A stretch of DNA of 53,859 nt from Candidatus Krumholzibacteriia bacterium (GTDB lineage Bacteria > Krumholzibacteriota > Krumholzibacteriia > G020349025): assembly GCA_035649275.1 (NCBI GenBank), contig DASRJW010000073.1:1-53859 (forward strand). The letters are read 5' to 3'. A model generated the notes under the pieces. It was not told where the DNA came from. It worked only from the letters and a program-made list of their open reading frames with translations, and ran no database searches. Below are positions 1 to 7,999 of the stretch, one piece after another. Each line of letters opens with the position of its first letter. Position 1 is the first letter of the stretch. The translations under genes and the position numbers were made by a program.

Positions 1-11
1 GCGTCGCCGTA

Positions 12-1970
12 CTAACGGAGCCGAACGATGGTCCGGCGATCCTGCCCGCCGGGGTAGACGCACCGGACCAGGTACAGGCCGGCCGGTGCAAGCTCCCCAC
101 TGCGTGTCCGGCCATCCCACACCACCTCCTGCCTGCCCGCCGGCCATTCCCCGCCGCCGAGGGAAACCAGTCTCCGGCCCCGCACGTCGAAGACGTCGAT
201 CTCGATCGTCGCCGCGCGCCTCAACGTGAACGCGATCCGTACCGGGTCCCGCCCTGGACTTGGAACGACCTCGAGCAGCCGGAAGTCCGGCGACGAGAGG
301 GACGCTACCCGGATCGGCGTGCCGATCACTGTGGTCTCGCGGCCCGCCGCGGCCACCAACCGGTACCAGTACTCTCGCTCCGGCGACGCGCTCCGATCGA
401 GTTCCATGACGGCTCCGCCGTCGACTGACCGCTCCGTCAGCGGCCGAGTCCACAGCCCGTCGCTCCCCACCTCGGACCGCTCCACCCGGAACTCGGACGC
501 CCTTGCCCCACCTACCTCCCACACCACACGGATCCCGTCGGTCGCCCATTCCGCCCACCAACGCATGGCCAGCACTGCGGTGACGCTGGGGTGCTCGTGG
601 GCGCCGATGTCGATGGTGCCCCCCCGGAGGCGCGTCCCTCCATCGATATCCGTAGCGCCCGAGAGGGGCTGGCCGTGGGAGTCGTTGCCCAGGTCGATTC
701 CCGCGTCGATCGCGGGCGAACCCGCCTGCAGGTGCAGATCCGCGAACGGGCCGACGAGGAGCGGGTTGACGAACCGCGCACGGGCGTCCGGGAAGGCTCC
801 CGGCGAGGTGTTGCTCGCGCCGAAGTAGATGTCGCACTCCACGAGGACATTGGTGTTGTTGCCACCGCTATTCGAGATGTATGGCTGGCCGGACCTGGCG
901 TTGAGGATGTTGTTCTTGATGGTGATCCGGTCGCAGTTGTACTGCAGCTCGATCTCGCCCAGGGCGCCCTGGTAGGTGGTGTTGTTGACCACCACCACGT
1001 TCTGCGCCATGCCTCGATCTGCGGCGTAGCCTCCCATGAGGATGTTGCCCAGGTAGCCCCGCGCAATGAAATTGTTGCGCACCGTGATGTTGCTGGCTGC
1101 CTTGCCGCTGTGCTCGCTGGCGACTTCGATGCCGATGTCGCAGTTGTCGACCGTGTTGCGTTCGATGACGATATCGCGGCCGCCGTCCACGTAGATGCCG
1201 CCGGCGGATCTGTCCCCACCGTACGTCGGGTTCGTGGCCGAGGTGATGTTGTACACCAGGTTGTCCACGCAGACTCCGTTGCGGGCCTGATCCTGGGCGG
1301 CCGGGCCCGTGCCCTCGAAGCCGATGAAGTCGATCCCGATGTTGTCGTTGTCGTGGACGGTGTTCCCGGCCACGCTGAACCCGTCGATATTGCCGTTCAG
1401 CACCAAGGACTCACTCTGGCCGAGCTGGCAGTTCCGGATCTCGTTGCCTTCGACGACGATGTTCGTCATGGGGGTGGCCGCAGTGCCGTAGAAGGCGATG
1501 CCATGGGCGTTGCCGTTGGGCCTCTCGATGTTGTGGATGAGGTTGTTTCGGAGCTCGATGAAACTCGAGCTTCCTTCGACACTGATCCCCATGGGGGTGC
1601 CGGAACGGAAGTTCCGCACCGTCAACCCGACGACTCGGATGTAATTCCTGTTGCTGATGGTGATGCCCGCTCCGGACCTCCCGGTGCCATCCAGGATGGC
1701 CCCGGGCTCGCCCTGCAGGGTGATGGATCCAGCGACGGGCGAGCCGCTGAGGGGGAAGACGACGGCTTCGTTGTAGGTCCCGGCGCGCACCGTGACCGTG
1801 TCTCCGGGCCGGGCGGCGACGATACCCGCCGCGACCGTGGTGAAAGCCCCGCCGGAGGGCGCCACGATGATTTCCAGGCCCGAGACAGTCCCCGGAAGGA
1901 AGGCACAAAGCAAGGCCGCCAGAGCGTACCGGGGGCGCAACCAGCGAACGTGAACAAGTGATCGACCCAT
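12..1970 (-). CDS. Secreted right-handed beta-helix protein with FlgD-like C-terminal domain
   Basis: Predicted 652-residue exported protein. I chose the ATG at 1970 because it begins a typical signal peptide (basic start, then a hydrophobic core ending near residue 31) and has a GAGG five bases upstream; the open frame runs further upstream but reads as non-coding. Residues about 40-400 are rich in the asparagine- and valine-containing rungs of parallel beta-helix (PbH1) proteins, for example VVVENNEIRNC-type turns. A fibronectin-like stretch follows at about 430-560. The last 75 residues match the FlgD-like Ig fold used as a C-terminal export domain in FCB-type bacteria (F-D-V-R-G-R-R, then W-D-G-R, then P-A-G-L-Y-L). 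The beta-helix suggests polysaccharide binding or cleavage, but I see no catalytic motif that settles this. It is a single gene, transcribed away from the tRNA region. Confidence 0.85.
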   Translation of the reverse strand: MGRSLVHVRWLRPRYALAALLCAFLPGTVSGLEIIVAPSGGAFTTVAAGIVAARPGDTVTVRAGTYNEAVVFPLSGSPVAGSITLQGEPGAILDGTGRSGAGITISNRNYIRVVGLTVRNFRSGTPMGISVEGSSSFIELRNNLIHNIERPNGNAHGIAFYGTAATPMTNIVVEGNEIRNCQLGQSESLVLNGNIDGFSVAGNTVHDNDNIGIDFIGFEGTGPAAQDQARNGVCVDNLVYNITSATNPTYGGDRSAGGIYVDGGRDIVIERNTVDNCDIGIEVASEHSGKAASNITVRNNFIARGYLGNILMGGYAADRGMAQNVVVVNNTTYQGALGEIELQYNCDRITIKNNILNARSGQPYISNSGGNNTNVLVECDIYFGASNTSPGAFPDARARFVNPLLVGPFADLHLQAGSPAIDAGIDLGNDSHGQPLSGATDIDGGTRLRGGTIDIGAHEHPSVTAVLAMRWWAEWATDGIRVVWEVGGARASEFRVERSEVGSDGLWTRPLTERSVDGGAVMELDRSASPEREYWYRLVAAAGRETTVIGTPIRVASLSSPDFRLLEVVPSPGRDPVRIAFTLRRAATIEIDVFDVRGRRLVSLGGGEWPAGRQEVVWDGRTRSGELAPAGLYLVRCVYPGGQDRRTIVRLR

Positions 1971-2014
1971 GGAACCTCGTCCGTCCGGGTCTCTCCAGAG
2001 CGAAACGGCGGGAG

Positions 2015-2044
2015 ACTCTATTCGATCGCCGCGGATCGGCGCAA
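2015..2044 (-). promoter_or_regulatory. Candidate sigma70-type promoter for the beta-helix gene
   Basis: On the minus strand TTGCGC (2044-2039) and TAGAGT (2020-2015) are separated by 18 bases, about 45 bases upstream of the ATG at 1970. The match is by eye only. Confidence 0.4.
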
Positions 2045-2085
2045 GCGCGTCGGCGCCACGGTCGCCCGCCCATGAAACACGAACG

Positions 2086-2114
2086 GCGCGAGGGCGATCG
2101 GGATCGCCTCGCGC
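2086..2114. other. Imperfect inverted repeat in the 1971-2450 intergenic stretch
   Basis: The arms GCGCGAGGGCGATC (2086-2099) and GATCGCCTCGCGC (2102-2114) are complementary apart from one extra G, giving about 13 pairs around a two-base centre. There is no T-tract, so it is not an obvious terminator. It lies just upstream of the IS91-type remnant and could be an operator, an old element boundary or a chance GC palindrome. Apart from this, the promoter and the remnant, I see nothing else in 1971-2450. Confidence 0.35.
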
Positions 2115-2129
2115 GCCGTCCCGGCTTGT

Positions 2130-2270
2130 GTAGGCGGTGGCTTCGTGGTGGAATGCAGCATTCTCGACCACGACTTCGCCCGCGTACGCTGCGCGCGCTG
2201 CCGCGCCGAGTTCCTGCTCGGCTTCAGCTGCAAGATGCGGCTGTTGTGTCCTTCTTTGAGCGCCTCGAGA
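2130..2270 (+). pseudogene. Relic of an IS91-type transposase N-terminal zinc-binding domain
   Basis: Frame +3 across this stretch reads V-E-C-S-I-L-D-H-D-F-A-R-V-R-C then A-R-C-R, followed by L-L-G-F-S-C-K and L-C-P-S. This follows the pattern I remember for the zinc-binding N-terminus of IS91-family transposases (ECGILAHGFARVRC, CxxC, LVAFSCKGRGFCPSC). The final cysteine of the CPSC motif is replaced by leucine. The rest of the transposase is absent and no terminal sequences are visible, so this is a fossil fragment of about 45 codons. It sits next to tRNA genes, a common landing site. Identification is by motif only. Confidence 0.5.
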
Positions 2271-2450
2271 TCTGGTCCGACTGGCTCTGCCATCCAGGTT
2301 GGCGCCGGTCAGGCCCCTGGACGCCATGCCAGCCCATGCTCTATCGTTCCCGCCACTTTGGTGGTTCCAGTGGTCACGACGGAGTGAGGACGGATCCGAG
2401 GGAGCGGTACAGTCCGAAAGCATCGCAAGTTGTTGTAGAGTGCGCCTCGT

Positions 2451-2524
2451 TGGCCGGTCGTCCAACGGCAGGACAGCAGACTCTGGATCTGTTTATGGGG
2501 GTTCGAGTCCTCCCCGGCCAACCA
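2451..2524 (+). tRNA. tRNA-Gln (CTG anticodon)
   Basis: The full cloverleaf is readable. A 7-bp acceptor stem TGGCCGG/CCGGCCA starts with the weak U1-A72 pair typical of tRNA-Gln. The anticodon stem GCAGA/TCTGT encloses the loop CTCTGGA, so the anticodon is CTG. The T-loop is TTCGAGT. Discriminator A at 2521 is followed by an encoded CCA (2522-2524). A TAGAGT at 2436-2441 could be its -10 box, but I see no good -35. Confidence 0.95.
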
Positions 2525-2567
2525 GACCGCCGCGCATGGACACGGGCTGCAAGCATCCTGGCGTGTC

Positions 2568-2595
2568 TTGACGCCTCTTTCCGCGCCGTGATAGA
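2568..2595 (+). promoter_or_regulatory. Candidate promoter for tRNA-Glu
   Basis: TTGACG (2568-2573), 16-base spacer, GATAGA (2590-2595). The expected start site lies about 30 bases before the tRNA-Glu 5' end. The -10 match is weak. Confidence 0.4.
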
Positions 2596-2633
2596 GAGAC
2601 CGGCACGGGGGTGGTGTCTCCGCCCCGTCAGGC

Positions 2634-2709
2634 GGCCCCATCGTCTAGTGGCCTAGGACGGATGGTTCTCAGCCATCAAACCGGGGTTCGATTCCCCGTG
2701 GGGCTGCCA
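2634..2709 (+). tRNA. tRNA-Glu (CTC anticodon)
   Basis: Acceptor stem GGCCCCA/TGGGGCT has a G-U first pair. The anticodon stem GATGG/CCATC encloses TTCTCAG, giving anticodon CTC. The T-arm is CGGGG-TTCGATT-CCCCG. Discriminator G (2706) is followed by an encoded CCA (2707-2709), as usual for bacterial tRNA-Glu. It lies 109 bases after tRNA-Gln and ahead of a strong terminator. Confidence 0.95.
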
Positions 2710-2716
2710 CCTTGCG

Positions 2717-2757
2717 CGAGGCCTGCCGGCATCCTGTCGGTGGGCCTCGGTCTTTTT
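2717..2757 (+). terminator. Rho-independent terminator after tRNA-Glu
   Basis: CGAGGCC (2717-2723) pairs with GGCCTCG (2743-2749). An inner CCG/CGG pairing shortens the loop, and TCTTTTT follows. The remaining stretch to the next gene (2758-2949) is GC-rich and I see nothing further in it. Confidence 0.8.
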
Positions 2758-2949
2758 CCGCTCTGGCCTGCGGCGCTCGCCGCTCGGGATCGTGAACAGT
2801 TCTTGCCTGCCTCCGGTCTCGCCTCCGGTCGGGGGCCGTCCGGTCCTCGGAGAGGTCGCGGCAAGCGCAGAGGGCGGGGCGTGCGGAAGCTGCCCGGACC
2901 CGCGCCTGCCGGCGGCGTCGGGACGGACGCGGGGCGGAGTGACGACACG

Positions 2950-4467
2950 ATGGCGTACCAGCGCTCACAATCGAACCACGCCTCGCTCCTCGAACTCCAA
3001 GCCGGGGAGAAGCAGATCCCCTACGCCCGGCGCGTCTTCGTGAACCGCAATCTGAAGATGGCGAGCATCCGCGCCATCGGCTTCGACATGGACCACACCC
3101 TGGCCGTGTACCGGAAGCTGCCCACAGAGACCTTGGCCTTCGAGGCCACCCGGGACAAGCTGATCGCCGAGAAGGGCTATCCCGAAAGCATCGCGAGCCT
3201 GCAGTACGATCCGCATCTGATCATCCGCGGCCTGGTGGTGGACAAGCTCCTGGGCAACGTCCTGAAGACGGACCAGTACAGCTACGTCGTCCGCCTGTAC
3301 CACGGCACGCGCCAGGTCCCGAAAGAAGAACGGCGGCGGCTGTACCGCAACCGCCCCATCCGGCTCTCCAGCCCCAAGTACATGTCCATCGACACGCTCT
3401 TCGGCCTGCCCGAGGCGACCTTGTTCGCGCTGCTGGTGGATCACCTCGAGGCGCGGTCGCGCCGGCGGCTGGATTTCGTGCAGATCTACGACGACGTGCG
3501 GGAGTGCATCGACAGGGCCCACGCCGATGGCACCATCAAACGCGCCATCGTCGCCGCGCCGGGCCACTACATCGAGCGCCACCCGGAGCTGGCGCCGACC
3601 CTCGCAGCCTTCCGCGATCAGGGCAAGAAGCTGTTCCTGCTCACGAACTCCGAACCGCATTTCACCCAGCAGGTCATGAGCCATCTCCTCGACGGCGCGC
3701 TGCGCACCCTGCCGTCGTGGACCGACTACTTCACCGCCGTGGTGATGAGCGCGGGGAAGCCCGGCTTCTTTCGCGCCGTGAAACGGCCGCGACCCCTGCG
3801 CCGGGCGGAGCTGCGCGCTGCCGGCCTGCCGGGCGGCCACCTCCCGCCCATGCTCGCCGGCGGCGGCGCCCGGGGACTCGAGGCCCTGATCGAGCATGCG
3901 GGGGAAGAGATTCTCTACGTCGGCGACCACACCTTCGGCGACATCCTGCGGGCGAAGGCGCATTCCCGCTGGCGGACCGCGATGGTGGTGGAGGAGCTGG
4001 AGCCGGAGATCGAGCTGGAGCGCCGGCTGTCCCAGCGCTACCAGAGGCTGGATGCCCTGGTGCAGGAGCGGCACCGGCTCCAGGGGGAGATCGGTCGCCT
4101 GCGGCGGCGCCTGCAGAACCTGCGCCGGGGCGGCAAAGGGCCTCGTCGGCGGGGGGCCCGCGGCTCGGGCACGGTGGTGGACGCGGCCCAGCGCCTGGAA
4201 GGGAAGATCCTGGAGCTCGAAGCCGAGAGCGGAGAGCGGGCGGCGGTGCTCCGGCAGCTGCGCGAGGCCATCGAGCGCCGCTTCAACCGGCACTGGGGCA
4301 AGCTGTTCAAGTGCGGCGAGATCAACAGCCGCTTCGGGCACCAGGTGAAGGACTTCGCCTGTGTCTACACCAGCGCCGTTCGCAACTTCCTCGCCTACCC
4401 CGAGAGCATGTATTTTCGTTCTCCCCGTGAGATCATGCCCCACGAAGCGGGGCTGGACCGGGAGTGA
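2950..4467 (+). CDS. HAD-superfamily 5'-nucleotidase (cytosolic 5'-nucleotidase II-like)
   Basis: 505 residues. It resembles the HAD-IG family of 5'-nucleotidases (relatives of eukaryotic NT5C2), which dephosphorylate purine nucleoside monophosphates in the cytosol. HAD motif I is GFDMDHTLAVY (nucleophile Asp46, acid Asp48), motif II is LLTNSEPHFT near residue 233, and motif IV is the ILYVGDHTFGD stretch near residue 325. Residues about 345-445 form a charged coiled coil (RLQGEIGRLRRRLQ and similar), followed by a conserved C-terminal cap ending near YPESMYF. The ATG at 2950 was chosen because longer versions of the frame would run back through tRNA-Glu. The next gene starts about 24 bases downstream, so the two are probably co-transcribed. 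Exact substrate is not determinable from sequence. Confidence 0.88.
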   Translation: MAYQRSQSNHASLLELQAGEKQIPYARRVFVNRNLKMASIRAIGFDMDHTLAVYRKLPTETLAFEATRDKLIAEKGYPESIASLQYDPHLIIRGLVVDKLLGNVLKTDQYSYVVRLYHGTRQVPKEERRRLYRNRPIRLSSPKYMSIDTLFGLPEATLFALLVDHLEARSRRRLDFVQIYDDVRECIDRAHADGTIKRAIVAAPGHYIERHPELAPTLAAFRDQGKKLFLLTNSEPHFTQQVMSHLLDGALRTLPSWTDYFTAVVMSAGKPGFFRAVKRPRPLRRAELRAAGLPGGHLPPMLAGGGARGLEALIEHAGEEILYVGDHTFGDILRAKAHSRWRTAMVVEELEPEIELERRLSQRYQRLDALVQERHRLQGEIGRLRRRLQNLRRGGKGPRRRGARGSGTVVDAAQRLEGKILELEAESGERAAVLRQLREAIERRFNRHWGKLFKCGEINSRFGHQVKDFACVYTSAVRNFLAYPESMYFRSPREIMPHEAGLDRE

Positions 4468-4490
4468 TGGTGCGCGAGAAAGGAGAGCCC

Positions 4491-4856
4491 GTGGGGCAGG
4501 AGATCGTGGCATTCCTCGAGGACATCTTCTTCACCGCCAAGATCCGCGAGGTGGCCCGGGAGCAAGGCCGGGACATCCGCTTCGTCCGCGACCTGACCGG
4601 GCTGGAGAAGCGGCTCGCAGCGCCGGCCCCGGCGGCAGCGCTGATCGACCTGGCGGCGGCGTCGTTGCGGCCGCTCGAGCTGATCCGGCGCATCAAGTCG
4701 CAGCCCGATTGGGCGGCGGTGCGCGTGGTCGCCTACAGCTCGCACGCGCAAGCGGAGCTGCTGGAGGAAGCGAGCAAGCTGGGGGCCGATGAAGTGTTGC
4801 CGAAGACGGGTTTCGCCCAGCGTTTGCCGGAGATCATGCAGAACGCCGGCGTCTAG
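4491..4856 (+). CDS. Stand-alone receiver-like (CheY-fold) protein
   Basis: About 121 residues, cytoplasmic. The fold reads as a response-regulator receiver: acidic pair Glu-Asp in VAFLEDIFF, a candidate phospho-acceptor Asp in ALIDLAA, a Ser in VVAYSSHA at the Thr/Ser position, and Lys in VLPKTGF. No output domain follows, so it is a CheY-like or pseudo-receiver protein. I preferred the GTG at 4491 because AAGGAG sits six bases upstream and the first beta strand begins at once; ATG 4467, overlapping the nucleotidase stop, is the alternative start. Its position between the nucleotidase and the glycosyltransferase does not reveal a partner, and no histidine kinase is adjacent. Confidence 0.7.
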   Translation: MGQEIVAFLEDIFFTAKIREVAREQGRDIRFVRDLTGLEKRLAAPAPAAALIDLAAASLRPLELIRRIKSQPDWAAVRVVAYSSHAQAELLEEASKLGADEVLPKTGFAQRLPEIMQNAGV

Positions 4857-4865
4857 AGGCCGGGC

Positions 4866-6944
4866 TTGACCCTACGAGCCAGCGCCGGGAGGAGCGTGCG
4901 CCTGCTCGCCGTCGTCGCCGTGGCTGCGGCGCTGTTCCGCCTCGTCTACTTCGTCGAGGTGCGGGACGAACCGAGCTTCTCGCTGCCGCAGGTGGACGCG
5001 GCGGATTATCACGGCCGCGCCCAGCAGGTGATGCGCGGCGAAGGTCTGGGACCGCAAGCGTATTACAAGGCCCCGGCTTATTCCTGGTTCGTCGGACAGG
5101 TCTACCGCCTGACCGGTCCTCATCCCGAAGCGATCTACGTCTTGCAGATGCTGGGCGGCGTTCTCCTCGCCGGCCTGGTGGCGCAGCTGGGAATGCGGTG
5201 GTGCGGCCCGGCGGTCGGTGTCGTTGCGGGCCTCGCTACCGGCCTCTACCCCCGGCTCGTCTACTACGAAACGCAGCTGCTGGTGGAGCCGGCGGCTCTC
5301 GTCGTTTCCACCCTCGCCGTGGCGCTCCTCGCCCGCACCACTCGCTCCTGGGCGGTTCTGGCGGCCGGGGTCCTCTCCGGGGTGGCGCTGCAGCTGCGCC
5401 CGCTCAACGGTCTCTTCGTCCTCGCGCTCCTCCTCTGGCTCCTGCACGGCGCGGACCGCAGAGTGGAGCGCTGGCGCCGCAGCGCGCTCCTCCTCGCTCC
5501 GGTGCTGTTGCTGCTCCTACCCACGCTGCGGCACAACCGGCTGGCGACGGGCCGGGTCGTGCCGATCTCCCTCAACGGCGGCATCAACTTCTACATCGGC
5601 AACAACCTGGATTACGACGACACCGTGGCGATCCGGCCGGGTCTCCGCTGGGAAGAGCTGACCCAGCGCTTCGACAGCCTCGATGATCCGGTGCAATGGG
5701 AGAAAAACTACTACGCCGCCGCCTGGCGCTCGGTGCGCGCTGCGCCACTGCGGCATGCGGCGCTCGCGCTCAAGAAAGTGGCTTTGGTTTGGAGTGGGCG
5801 CGAGATCGACCGCAACCAGGACTCGGCACCGCTCCGGCAGGCGTCGCGCTTGCTGCGCGGTCCGGGGGTCTCTTGGGCGGTGCTCGCCATCGGCGGCCTG
5901 GTGGGCCTGGTGCTGGTCGGGCGCCAGCCGCCACTCTGGCCGCCGTTGCCGCTGCTCGTCTGGTTGCAAGTCCTGGGTGTGGTGGCGTTTTTCGTCACCT
6001 CGCGCTATCGGCTCTGCCTCGTTCCCTGGCTCGCCCTCGCGACGGGAGTGGCGGCGGTGCAAAGCGCCGGCGCTTTGTGGCGCCGCGAGGGGCGCCGACT
6101 TATATTGCTCGGGGTCGCGTTTGCCGCCGCGGCCCTGATCGTCCTGCCCGATTGGACCGGTCTTGAGCGCCACTCCTTCGGACGCCCCGAATTCGATCGT
6201 GCCATGGTGCTGGCCCGCCGGGGCGAGCGAGAGGCCGCGCTTTCCGCCTACCAGAAGGCGGTGCAGCAGCAGCCCGACGATCCGGACGTGGTGTACCGTT
6301 ATGGAGAGCACTTGGAGCTGATGGGCCGGCGCGGCGAGGCGATCCGCGCTTACGCGCAGGCGGCGGCGCTGGCGCCGGGCTCGTACAAGCCGTGCCTCTC
6401 CCTCGGAGCGGCCTACATGCTCGAGGACTCTCTCGACGCCGCTTGGACCGCGTTCACCGAGGCGGAGCGCCGCGGCGATCCTTCAGGGCGGACGGCCTAC
6501 GACATGGGCCTGGTCCGGGAGCGTCAGGGCAGGTTCGAGGAGGCAGCGGCACTTTTCGAGCGCAGCCTGAGGCGAGGGGACGAGAAGCAGGAGGTGGCGG
6601 CGCGTCACCTGGCGGCGGCACGCTGCCTCGTGCGGCTCCAACGTGCCGAGGCGGCAGAAGTGCATTTCCGCGCCGCCGAGACGATGCTGCGGCAGCCTGC
6701 CCTCGTGCCTCTGGAGCGGGCCGAGGCCTGGTTGCGAGCTGGCGAAGCGACGCGGGCTCTGGCGCTCCTGCAGACAGTCCCGGGTCTGGACCGGAATGCG
6801 CGCGGGCAGGCCATCCGGGCGCGGGCTCTGGAAGTCCTGGGGCGAAGGACGGAGGCCGAGGAGGCGGCGCAGCGAGCGCTCCAACTGGAGCCGCAGTCCG
6901 AGGCCTATCGCCGGCTGCTGCAGGCGATCGTGACCCCACGCTGA
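4866..6944 (+). CDS. GT39/PMT-type membrane glycosyltransferase with C-terminal TPR domain
   Basis: 692 residues. The N-terminal 400 or so residues contain roughly ten hydrophobic segments and an early acidic loop motif (VDAADYHGRA), as in GT39/ArnT-like lipid-linked sugar transferases of the inner membrane, where an Asp after the first membrane helix is catalytic. YYKAPAYSWFVG and LYPRLVYYETQLLVEP are further family-like stretches. From about residue 440 it becomes soluble and helical with tetratricopeptide repeats (RGEREAALSAYQKAVQQQPDDPDV and on). TTG 4866 has AGAGG six bases upstream; GTG 4896 has GGAGG only three bases upstream. Donor and acceptor are unknown; protein O-mannosylation or glycan modification are possible. 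A decayed second copy of its last 170 bases lies at 7734-7905. Confidence 0.8.
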   Translation: MTLRASAGRSVRLLAVVAVAAALFRLVYFVEVRDEPSFSLPQVDAADYHGRAQQVMRGEGLGPQAYYKAPAYSWFVGQVYRLTGPHPEAIYVLQMLGGVLLAGLVAQLGMRWCGPAVGVVAGLATGLYPRLVYYETQLLVEPAALVVSTLAVALLARTTRSWAVLAAGVLSGVALQLRPLNGLFVLALLLWLLHGADRRVERWRRSALLLAPVLLLLLPTLRHNRLATGRVVPISLNGGINFYIGNNLDYDDTVAIRPGLRWEELTQRFDSLDDPVQWEKNYYAAAWRSVRAAPLRHAALALKKVALVWSGREIDRNQDSAPLRQASRLLRGPGVSWAVLAIGGLVGLVLVGRQPPLWPPLPLLVWLQVLGVVAFFVTSRYRLCLVPWLALATGVAAVQSAGALWRREGRRLILLGVAFAAAALIVLPDWTGLERHSFGRPEFDRAMVLARRGEREAALSAYQKAVQQQPDDPDVVYRYGEHLELMGRRGEAIRAYAQAAALAPGSYKPCLSLGAAYMLEDSLDAAWTAFTEAERRGDPSGRTAYDMGLVRERQGRFEEAAALFERSLRRGDEKQEVAARHLAAARCLVRLQRAEAAEVHFRAAETMLRQPALVPLERAEAWLRAGEATRALALLQTVPGLDRNARGQAIRARALEVLGRRTEAEEAAQRALQLEPQSEAYRRLLQAIVTPR

Positions 6945-6970
6945 AGTCTGAACCAAAAGGGGTCGAGAAG

Positions 6971-7657
6971 ATGAAGGCGAAACTGCTCGTGGTGGCCATG
7001 GCTTTGTGGCCCAGCATGCCCAGTCTGGTGGCCGCCCAAGGGACGGCGTCCTGCCCGGGCTGCGAGATCGGGATCTACAACGACGCGAGACTTTGCAGGA
7101 ACTTCGGGACCTTCGGGGATTTCGCCATCTTTGCCGACACGCTGTACCTCGGCGTCAAGTACGACCCGAGCTCATCGTTCGACGCCTTGACCGGGATCGA
7201 GTTCAGCGTCCAGGGCATGCCGTTAACCGGCTTGCCGCCGGCCTGGACGGTCCGTGACGGTGGCACCGCGGTCGGACCGCCGACGCCGGCGGCGCCAGCG
7301 GACACCACCACCGGCACGGGTGGTTGGAACGTCGTCTGGCCGGAATGCCAGCCCGGCAACAGAGTCGTGGTGCAGATCAGCATGGTCTCCTTCGATCCCT
7401 TCCCCAACAACACGGTGATCCGGATCCTGCACAGGTTCCCGCCGCTGGACAGGACCTTCCCGTACCCGCTCTTCACGCAATGCGACGTCCCGTACTTCAC
7501 CAAGACGTCAGTGCGTGGCGGGTGCTTCGTGCTGAATCCGGATCCGGCGCTACGCCCCGGCGATTCGGTGGGGAACCCGCCGTGCCTGTTGGTGGACCGC
7601 TGCTTCATTGCCGTCGATAGTGCCACCTGGTCCGGTGTGAAGGCGCTCTACCGCTGA
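6971..7657 (+). CDS. Secreted protein of the WSxxKxLYR-tail family (copy A)
   Basis: 228 residues, exported: a signal peptide (MKAKLLVVAMALWPSMP, cleavage near AAQG) and a mature region with eight or so cysteines starting at CPGC. I do not recognise a named domain. It contains a likely beta-sandwich stretch (LTGIEFSVQGMP, WTVRDGGTAVGPP, VVVQISMVSFDP), then PLFTQCDVPYFTK, and ends in A-T-W-S-G-V-K-A-L-Y-R. The protein at 8226 is a close paralogue and the one at 32620 a distant one; all share this ending. It starts 26 bases after the glycosyltransferase stop and probably follows it in the same transcript. Function unknown; an extracellular or cell-surface structural role is a guess. Confidence 0.85.
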   Translation: MKAKLLVVAMALWPSMPSLVAAQGTASCPGCEIGIYNDARLCRNFGTFGDFAIFADTLYLGVKYDPSSSFDALTGIEFSVQGMPLTGLPPAWTVRDGGTAVGPPTPAAPADTTTGTGGWNVVWPECQPGNRVVVQISMVSFDPFPNNTVIRILHRFPPLDRTFPYPLFTQCDVPYFTKTSVRGGCFVLNPDPALRPGDSVGNPPCLLVDRCFIAVDSATWSGVKALYR

Positions 7658-7686
7658 AGAAGCGGGACGAAGCCTCCGTTCCATCC

Positions 7687-7706
7687 GGGGGAGCTCCGGC
7701 TCGCCC
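7687..7706 (+). terminator. Imperfect hairpin after copy A
   Basis: GGGGGAGC (7687-7694), loop TCCG, GCTCGCCC (7699-7706): one mismatch compared with its perfect twin at 8924-8943. No clear T-tract follows. It may be a weak or decaying terminator. Confidence 0.5.
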
Positions 7707-7733
7707 TCTCCCTTGGGGGGTGAGGGCTTGCTG

Positions 7734-7905
7734 CAGACCCCGCCGGGTCTGGACCGAAATGCGCCGGGCAGCCCATCCGGCGCCGGCTCTGAAGTCGTGC
7801 AGGCGCAGGCCGGGGACCCCGAGGGCCCCCCCGCGAGCGGTCGAAATCGAGCCGCGGCCTCCTGCCGATCAGCCGCGGTCGGGAGCCGCGATGAAGTCTT
7901 AACAA
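7734..7905 (+). pseudogene. Decayed duplicate of the glycosyltransferase gene 3' end
   Basis: The stretch aligns by eye to 6772-6960. Shared blocks include GGGTCTGGACCG.AATGCG, CATCCGG, CGCGGGCTCTGGAAGTC against CGCCGGCTCTGAAGTC, and at the end GAAGTCTGAACCAAAAGG against GAAGTCTTAACAAACGG. Insertions and deletions destroy the reading frame, so it is a remnant with no coding role. Together with 7906-8225 it makes up the 568-base gap between the two secreted-protein genes. Confidence 0.65.
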
Positions 7906-7971
7906 ACGGAGTGACAACTCGTTGAGAAATCGAACCGAGGCCGGCCGGGGCGCGGGACAGCGGGAAAGCCG

Positions 7972-7999
7972 TTGCGGATCGGCGGCTTCTGATGATAAT
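7972..7999 (+). promoter_or_regulatory. Candidate promoter for secreted-protein copy B
   Basis: TTGCGG (7972-7977), 16-base spacer, GATAAT (7994-7999), inside the segment present only in copy B. If used it would give a leader of about 220 bases before ATG 8226. I see no other signal in 7906-8225. Confidence 0.4.

Larger units (their letters stand above)
6772..7730 (+). repeat. Copy A of a tandem segmental duplication
   Basis: This unit holds the 3' end of the glycosyltransferase gene, the small secreted-protein gene and the hairpin after it. The same order recurs at 7731-8950. The gene-body similarity is strong. The upstream parts also align: CTGCAGACA.. GGGTCTGGACCGGAATGCG here against CTGCAGACC.. 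GGGTCTGGACCGAAATGCG in copy B. The unit boundaries are estimated by eye. Confidence 0.75.

Noticed and set aside
591-1961. 456-codon plus-strand open frame
   Set aside because: Antisense to the beta-helix gene; Val/Asp-rich translation typical of a GC shadow.
2611-2949. Upstream extension of the 5'-nucleotidase gene
   Set aside because: It would translate tRNA-Glu and its terminator; the family N-terminus starts after 2950.
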